Shown one piece after another: positions 60,310 through 64,000 of a stretch of 64,000 bases of DNA (position 1 is its first letter; each line of letters starts with the position of its first letter). Where the stretch lies: the NCBI GenBank assembly GCA_020073185.1, contig JAIQFT010000020.1, forward strand, positions 1-64,000. Reading direction: 5' to 3'. Source of the DNA: Terriglobia bacterium (GTDB lineage: Bacteria; Acidobacteriota; Terriglobia; Terriglobales; Acidobacteriaceae). The notes under the pieces were generated by a model. That model was not told where the DNA came from, made no database searches, and was given only the letters and a program-made list of their open reading frames with translations. Both the position numbers and the translations under genes were made by a program.

Positions 60310-61716
60310 ATGGCAACCACGGTGGAGAAGCCACGTACACGCGTTGAATCCGACAGCATGGGCAAGATCGAAGTGCCCGCCAACGTTTACTGGGGCGCGC
60401 AGACGCAGCGCTCGCTCATTCACTTCAATATCGGCCGCGACACCATGCCCCCGGAATTGATCCGGGCGTTCGGCATCCTGAAGAAGGCGTGCGCGCTAGT
60501 CAACCAGGACCTGGGAAAGCTCCCGGCCGACAAAGCGAAGCTGATCGTGCAGGCGGCGGACGAGGTGATCGGCGGCAAGCTCAACGAGCAGTTCCCGCTG
60601 CGCATCTGGCAGACGGGCAGCGGCACCCAGACCAACATGAACGTGAACGAGGTGATCTCCAACCGCGCGATTGAACTGGCCGGCGGCGAGATGGGGTCCA
60701 AGAAGCCTATCCACCCCAACGATCACGTCAACATGTCGCAGTCATCGAACGATACCTTTCCGGCGGCGATGCACATCGCGGCTGCCGAGCGCGTGAAGCG
60801 GGCGCTGATCCCGGCGCTGAAGACGGTGCAGGAGGCGATCGCGCGCAAGGCCAAGCAATTCGACGGCATCGTGAAGATCGGGCGCACCCACCTGCAGGAC
60901 GCGGTGCCGCTGACCATCGGTCAGGAGTTCGGTGGCTGGGCGAGCCTGGTGGAGCGCGATATCAAGCGCCTGGAGCAGGTGCTGGACGGCTTGTATGACC
61001 TGGCGATCGGGGGCACGGCGGTGGGTACGGGCCTGAACACGCATCCGCAATTTGCCGAGCGCGCTGCCAACAAGATTGCGGAGTTGACGGGACTTCCCTT
61101 CCGCTCGCACCCCAACAAGTTTGCGGCCCTGTCGGCGCACGACGAAGTCGTTTTCGCGCAGGGAGCGATGGAGACCACCGCAGCGTCCATGATGAAAATC
61201 GCGAACGACATCCGCTGGCTGGCCTCGGGGCCGCGCTGCGGGCTGGGAGAGCTGACGATTCCGGAGAACGAGCCGGGGTCGTCGATCATGCCGGGCAAGG
61301 TTAACCCAACGCAGTGCGAGGCCATGACCATGGTCTGCGCGCAGGTGCACGGAGCGACGGCGGCGGTGGGCTTTGCGGGCTCGCAGGGGAACTTCGAGCT
61401 GAGCGTGTTCAAGCCGGTGATCATTTACAACTTCCTGCACTCGGCGACGCTGATCACCGACGCGTGCCACGGGTTTGTCGAGTTCATGATCAACGGCATC
61501 GAGGTGAACCGCGAGAAAGTTGACTGGTACGTCAAGAACTCCCTGATGCTGGTGACCGCGCTGGCGCCCAAGATCGGATATGACAACGCGGCGAAGGTGG
61601 CGCACACCGCGCACGTCGAGCACAGCAGTCTAAAAGAAGCAGCGGTGAAGATGGGATTCCTGACGGCGGAGGAGTTTGACCAGTTGGTGCGCCCGGAAAC
61701 GATGACGCATCCGTAG
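60310..61716 (+). CDS. fumC: Class II fumarate hydratase
   Basis: The 468-residue enzyme interconverts fumarate and malate in the TCA cycle. It has [60 protein letters not shown], the catalytic [15 protein letters not shown] with His194, and the mobile-loop signature [10 protein letters not shown] (324-333). The ATG at 60310 has AGGAG eight bases upstream; the frame is open to 59899 but that part is antisense to the YpdA-like gene. Length and all residues are normal. A terminator follows at 61770-61792. Confidence 0.96.
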   Translation: MATTVEKPRTRVESDSMGKIEVPANVYWGAQTQRSLIHFNIGRDTMPPELIRAFGILKKACALVNQDLGKLPADKAKLIVQAADEVIGGKLNEQFPLRIWQTGSGTQTNMNVNEVISNRAIELAGGEMGSKKPIHPNDHVNMSQSSNDTFPAAMHIAAAERVKRALIPALKTVQEAIARKAKQFDGIVKIGRTHLQDAVPLTIGQEFGGWASLVERDIKRLEQVLDGLYDLAIGGTAVGTGLNTHPQFAERAANKIAELTGLPFRSHPNKFAALSAHDEVVFAQGAMETTAASMMKIANDIRWLASGPRCGLGELTIPENEPGSSIMPGKVNPTQCEAMTMVCAQVHGATAAVGFAGSQGNFELSVFKPVIIYNFLHSATLITDACHGFVEFMINGIEVNREKVDWYVKNSLMLVTALAPKIGYDNAAKVAHTAHVEHSSLKEAAVKMGFLTAEEFDQLVRPETMTHP

Positions 61717-61769
61717 TAGGCTTCAGTCAGCCGCTGATCAACGCGGATCAACGCTGATTCGGATGAAAG

Positions 61770-61800
61770 ACGCGCCCGAGGGTTGGGCGCGTTCCTATTT
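61770..61800 (+). terminator. Terminator of fumC
   Basis: ACGCGCCC and GGGCGCGT form an eight-base-pair stem around GAGGGTT, followed by TCCTATTT, 53 bases after the fumC stop. Confidence 0.8.
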
Positions 61801-61887
61801 CGGCGATCTCGGTACTCCGTAGTTGGTAGCCAGGAGTCCGGGGTGCTTTCAAACCCCTGATTGCTGACCACTGGCTCTGACTCCTAA

Positions 61888-62277
61888 CTACTGCTTCTTC
61901 GGCGGTTCCCACAATTCGATCTTGTTGCCTTCCGGATCCATGACCCAGGCGAAGCGGCCGTAGTCGTGATCTTCGCGGCCCAGGATTTCTATGCCTCCCG
62001 ATTGCAGTGCGCTCACCACGGCGTCCATGTCGGCGACGCGGTAGTTGATCATCACCGCGGATTTGCTGGGGTCGAAGTAGTTCGTGTTCTCTTTGAACAG
62101 CGACCAGTAAGTGTGGGCTTCCTCGCCGGTGTCGTTGTCTTTGCAGGCAAAATCTACCGTATGACTGGTGGTGTCGCGCTGGATGCCGAGGTGCGTCTCA
62201 TACCAGGCATACATCGCCTGCGGGTCTTTCGCCTTAATGAAAATGCCGCCAATACCGGTAACACGTTTCATTTGCAT
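61888..62277 (-). CDS. VOC (glyoxalase/bleomycin-resistance) family protein
   Basis: The 129-residue protein has VTGIGGIFIKAKDPQAMYAW, YETHLGIQ, VMINYRVADMDAVVSALQSG, GIEILGREDHDYGRFAWVMD and PEGNKIELWEPP. The Glu near the C-terminus and the DPEGNKIELW block are family features that bind a metal ion. Members are glyoxalase I, dioxygenases and drug-binding proteins; the substrate cannot be told. It is on the minus strand, convergent with fumC, and flanked by inverted repeats. The ATG at 62277 gives MQMKRVTG. Confidence 0.9.
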   Translation of the reverse strand: MQMKRVTGIGGIFIKAKDPQAMYAWYETHLGIQRDTTSHTVDFACKDNDTGEEAHTYWSLFKENTNYFDPSKSAVMINYRVADMDAVVSALQSGGIEILGREDHDYGRFAWVMDPEGNKIELWEPPKKQ

Positions 62278-62364
62278 TTACCTGTCTTTTGACTTAGCTG
62301 CGTTCATCCGCGTCAATCAGCGGCTGATTTTGTTTTTCCTGAAGCCTAAATCCTGCAGCCTATT

Positions 62365-63366
62365 CTAGTATGCCCATCTCAGCAGCGTCGCACCCGTGGT
62401 AAACCCCGCTCCCACCGACGCCAGCAGCACCAGGCTTCCCTTCTTCAGCTTGCCTTCGTCAATCGCGGTCTGCATGGCGAGCGGAATCGTGGCGGCGGTG
62501 GTGTTGCCGAAGCGATCGATGTTGATGATGGGCGCTTCGGGACGGAGGCCGAGGCGGTCGGCGGTAGCCGTCATGATGCGCTGGTTGGCCTGGTGCGGAA
62601 TGAAGCAGTCAACATCCTTGGCGCTGAAGCCGTTGCGCTTGAGCAGGCGATCACAGACGTCGGCCATATTGCGCACCGCGTACTTGAACACAGCCTGGCC
62701 GTCCTGGTGGACGCAGTGCATCTTCTTTTCCACCGTCTCCTGCGTTGAGGGATGCAGGCTGCCGCCGCCGGGCATGTAGAGCGAGCGACCGCCGGAGCCG
62801 TCAACGTAGTTGAGGAAATCAATGAAGCCGGCGTCTTCGCCATCGGCCGCAGGCTCCAAGAGTACCGCGCCGGCGCCGTCGCCGAAGATGACGCAAGTGG
62901 CGCGATCGGTGTAGTCGATGATGGACGACATGATGTCGGCGCCGATGACCAAAACTTTCTTGTGTGCGCCGGTGTTGATGAACTGCGCACCGGCATGCAG
63001 GGAGTAGATGAAGGCGGAGCAGGCGGCGGAGAGATCGAAGCCCCACGCGCCTTTTGCCCCGATCTTGTGCTGCACCAGGCAGGCGCTGGAGGGGAAAAAC
63101 ATGTCGGGGGTGACGGTGCCGACGATGATGACTTCGACCTCTTCCGGCTTGATGCCGCGCTTGAGCAGGGCGCACTTGGCGGCTTCCGCGGCGAGGTCGC
63201 TGGTCGCGACACCCTTGTCGACGATGTGGCGCTCGCGGATGCCGGTGCGCTCCATGATCCACTGATCGCTGGTATCGACCATCCCTTCCAGATCCTGATT
63301 GGTGAGCAGACGAGGTGGGACATAGGTGCCAAGGGAGGTGATCTTCGCCCGAATAGGAGTGATCAA
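62365..63366 (-). CDS. fabH: 3-oxoacyl-[acyl-carrier-protein] synthase III
   Basis: The 333-residue enzyme condenses acetyl-CoA with malonyl-ACP and starts fatty acid synthesis. It has [35 protein letters not shown], the catalytic triad Cys116 ([11 protein letters not shown]), His258 ([10 protein letters not shown]) and Asn288 ([11 protein letters not shown]), and the end [20 protein letters not shown]. The start is a TTG (63366) with GGAG six bases upstream; the frame is open to 63462 but enters the SRP RNA gene region and lacks conserved residues. Length is normal. No other fab genes are next to it in the window. Confidence 0.95.
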   Translation of the reverse strand: MITPIRAKITSLGTYVPPRLLTNQDLEGMVDTSDQWIMERTGIRERHIVDKGVATSDLAAEAAKCALLKRGIKPEEVEVIIVGTVTPDMFFPSSACLVQHKIGAKGAWGFDLSAACSAFIYSLHAGAQFINTGAHKKVLVIGADIMSSIIDYTDRATCVIFGDGAGAVLLEPAADGEDAGFIDFLNYVDGSGGRSLYMPGGGSLHPSTQETVEKKMHCVHQDGQAVFKYAVRNMADVCDRLLKRNGFSAKDVDCFIPHQANQRIMTATADRLGLRPEAPIINIDRFGNTTAATIPLAMQTAIDEGKLKKGSLVLLASVGAGFTTGATLLRWAY

Positions 63367-63433
63367 TGAGTTCTCCGTCGCAAGAAACCACACATTTTGA
63401 ACGAAAGGGATGGGTGGTGTCCAAAACAAATAA

Positions 63434-63538
63434 GCCGGACACCGGTGACCCGCTGCACACATAAGAGCCCGTTACCGTTGCTTCCTTCCGGACCTGGCGG
63501 GGTTGGCGGGAATAAGTTGCGCGGGGCCGATGCCCGAC
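63434..63538 (-). ncRNA. ffs: Signal recognition particle RNA (4.5S type)
   Basis: On the minus strand the sequence has the highly conserved SRP domain IV core GCCAGGTCCGGAAGGAAGCA. The GGAAG tetraloop-like apex and asymmetric internal loop (CAGG/AGCA) that bind Ffh are intact. The ends pair over twelve bases (GTCGGGCATCGG with CCGGTGTCCGGC, including G-U pairs), and inner arms (CCGC/GCGG and nearby) complete one long hairpin of about 105 nt. A run TTATTTGTTTT follows the 3' end and can act as terminator. It lies 67 bases upstream of the fabH start. Boundaries are set by the outer stem and may differ by a few bases. Confidence 0.93.
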
Positions 63539-63540
63539 AC

Positions 63541-63889
63541 GCTTCATTTTAACATTCGGAAGACGACGTCGTCGGGTTGTCGGGTTACGGTCCTCGGTTA
63601 TCGGTAATCGCAGGCCGCACGCGGGCACGCAAAGTAAGTATCCTCCGGCAGAGCCGGAGGCTTTACGGGTCGCGGGCCCCTCAAAGGGGCCTGATCGCGA
63701 CCCAAAGTCAAAACCGCTCGCTCCAGGCAGTACGGGTGAAAGCTGTGCGCTTGCAAAACCGCCACGCACAACTGTCAAACTTTGGGAGCCTCCCCGGCAG
63801 AGCCGGGGGAACTCCTAGTTGCATTAGCAAGGTACCAATTGCCAACGACCGTTAACCGACAACCGATGACCTTGTGACACAATAGCCAG
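63541..63889. other. Intergenic region with three hairpins
   Basis: This 349-base stretch between the SRP RNA gene and the next plus-strand gene contains three stem-loops (63642-63660, 63667-63703 and 63792-63808), listed separately as a repeat-like group. It should also hold the ffs promoter. No gene is seen. Confidence 0.55.
63642..63808. repeat. REP-like hairpin group
   Basis: First hairpin: CCTCCGGC-AGA-GCCGGAGG (63642-63660). Second: GGGTCGCG-GGCCCCT with AGGGGCC and CGCGACCC, a fifteen-base-pair stem with a four-base bulge (63667-63703). Third: CCCCGGC-AGA-GCCGGGG (63792-63808). The first and third share the core CCGGCAGAGCCGG. The grouping of two like hairpins around a different one resembles REP/BIME elements. 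They could also be terminators. Confidence 0.55.
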
Positions 63890-64000
63890 GTGGCAACGGG
63901 GGGGAAACTCGATCTCATCTCCATTCTGACGCCGCCAGCTGCGCGCCCGCCGTCCACCTTCCGCAACACCATCGAGCAGTATTTCCAGATTTGCCTGTTC
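63890..64000 (+). CDS. Start of an unidentified protein gene (runs off the window)
   Basis: A frame opens at a GTG (63890) and stays open to the window edge, giving 37 residues: it contains KLDLISILTPPAARPPSTFR then NTIEQYFQICLF. The codon use looks coding, and the last residues begin a hydrophobic stretch, so a membrane segment probably follows. It faintly resembles the start of transglutaminase-like TgpA/DUF3488 membrane proteins, but too little is visible to name it. No clear Shine-Dalgarno sequence is present. Confidence 0.45.
   Translation, partial: MATGGKLDLISILTPPAARPPSTFRNTIEQYFQICLF

Larger units (their letters stand above)
61727..62327. repeat. Inverted repeats flanking the VOC-family gene
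   Basis: Left arm 61727-61753 reads TCAGCCGCTGATCAACGCGG followed by ATCAACG. Right arm 62301-62327 is its reverse complement with only two mismatches. The arms stand on both sides of the gene at 61888-62277. They could be the ends of a small mobile cassette or two copies of a dispersed intergenic repeat in opposite orientation; no transposase is present and no target duplication was recognised. Confidence 0.6.

Noticed and set aside
1-64000. CRISPR arrays, tRNA or rRNA genes, complete insertion sequences, prophage genes
   Set aside because: I looked for regularly spaced repeats, tRNA-like cloverleaf signatures and transposase or integrase motifs and found none that I could support.

Overview
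The window looks like a chromosomal segment of an Acidobacteriota member, probably Terriglobia and Koribacter-like. This is inferred from the gene content, from a partial secreted protein at the left edge whose N-terminal domain recurs in acidobacterial proteomes, from the moderately high GC, and from frequent GTG and TTG starts with tightly coupled genes. No 16S rRNA or tRNA gene was seen, so the lineage is an inference.

About 52 kb (roughly 0.9-54.6 kb) is one large exopolysaccharide/capsule/O-antigen locus. From 36.4 kb leftwards runs a long minus-strand series: a NusG/RfaH-like antiterminator, a seven-SLBB export protein, a PAP2-Wzi fusion, a Wzz/GumC-like chain-length protein without a kinase domain, and a secreted beta-helix protein. 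These are followed by a Wzx flippase between two duplicated methyltransferases, further methyltransferases and glycosyltransferases, a nucleotide-sugar dehydrogenase, a glutamine-dependent NAD synthetase, a Wzy-like polymerase, sugar-modifying enzymes, and RmlA and RmlB. The series stops at a strong hairpin (4048-4077) facing a plus-strand GDP-mannose 3,5-epimerase-like gene. A polyprenyl glycosylphosphotransferase (939-2426) probably starts the lipid-linked repeat unit.

Between 36.9 and 42.7 kb are plus-strand genes for a UDP-glucuronate decarboxylase, WbpA-like and WbpP-like enzymes, and a dolichyl-phosphate-glucose-synthase-like transferase, with a minus-strand UDP-glucose dehydrogenase among them. 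From 54.6 kb down to the terminator at 44.37-44.40 kb a second minus-strand operon carries WbpD-, WbpB- and WbpE-like genes, an acetyltransferase, a GtrB-like transferase, a flippase-like membrane protein, an epimerase, a remarkable UDP-sugar dehydrogenase-aminotransferase fusion, and UDP-GlcNAc 2-epimerase. Together the genes can make acidic, amino, deoxy and pentose sugars, assemble them on undecaprenyl phosphate, methylate and acetylate the chain, flip and polymerise it, and export it across the outer membrane.

The right end (54.9-64 kb) is housekeeping: O-methyltransferase, UPF0173 hydrolase, hypoxanthine phosphoribosyltransferase, TatC and TatA/B, a lipoprotein, a YpdA-like reductase, fumarase C, a VOC protein, FabH, the SRP RNA gene and the start of a further gene. 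Intergenic hairpins and inverted repeats are common here.

The most unusual content is the set of multidomain fusions (PAP2-Wzi, dehydrogenase-aminotransferase, methyltransferase-FkbM, GT2-methyltransferase), NadE inside a sugar operon, and the beta-helix protein with an inserted jelly-roll-like domain. All functional statements come from reading motifs in the sequence; no database search was run.
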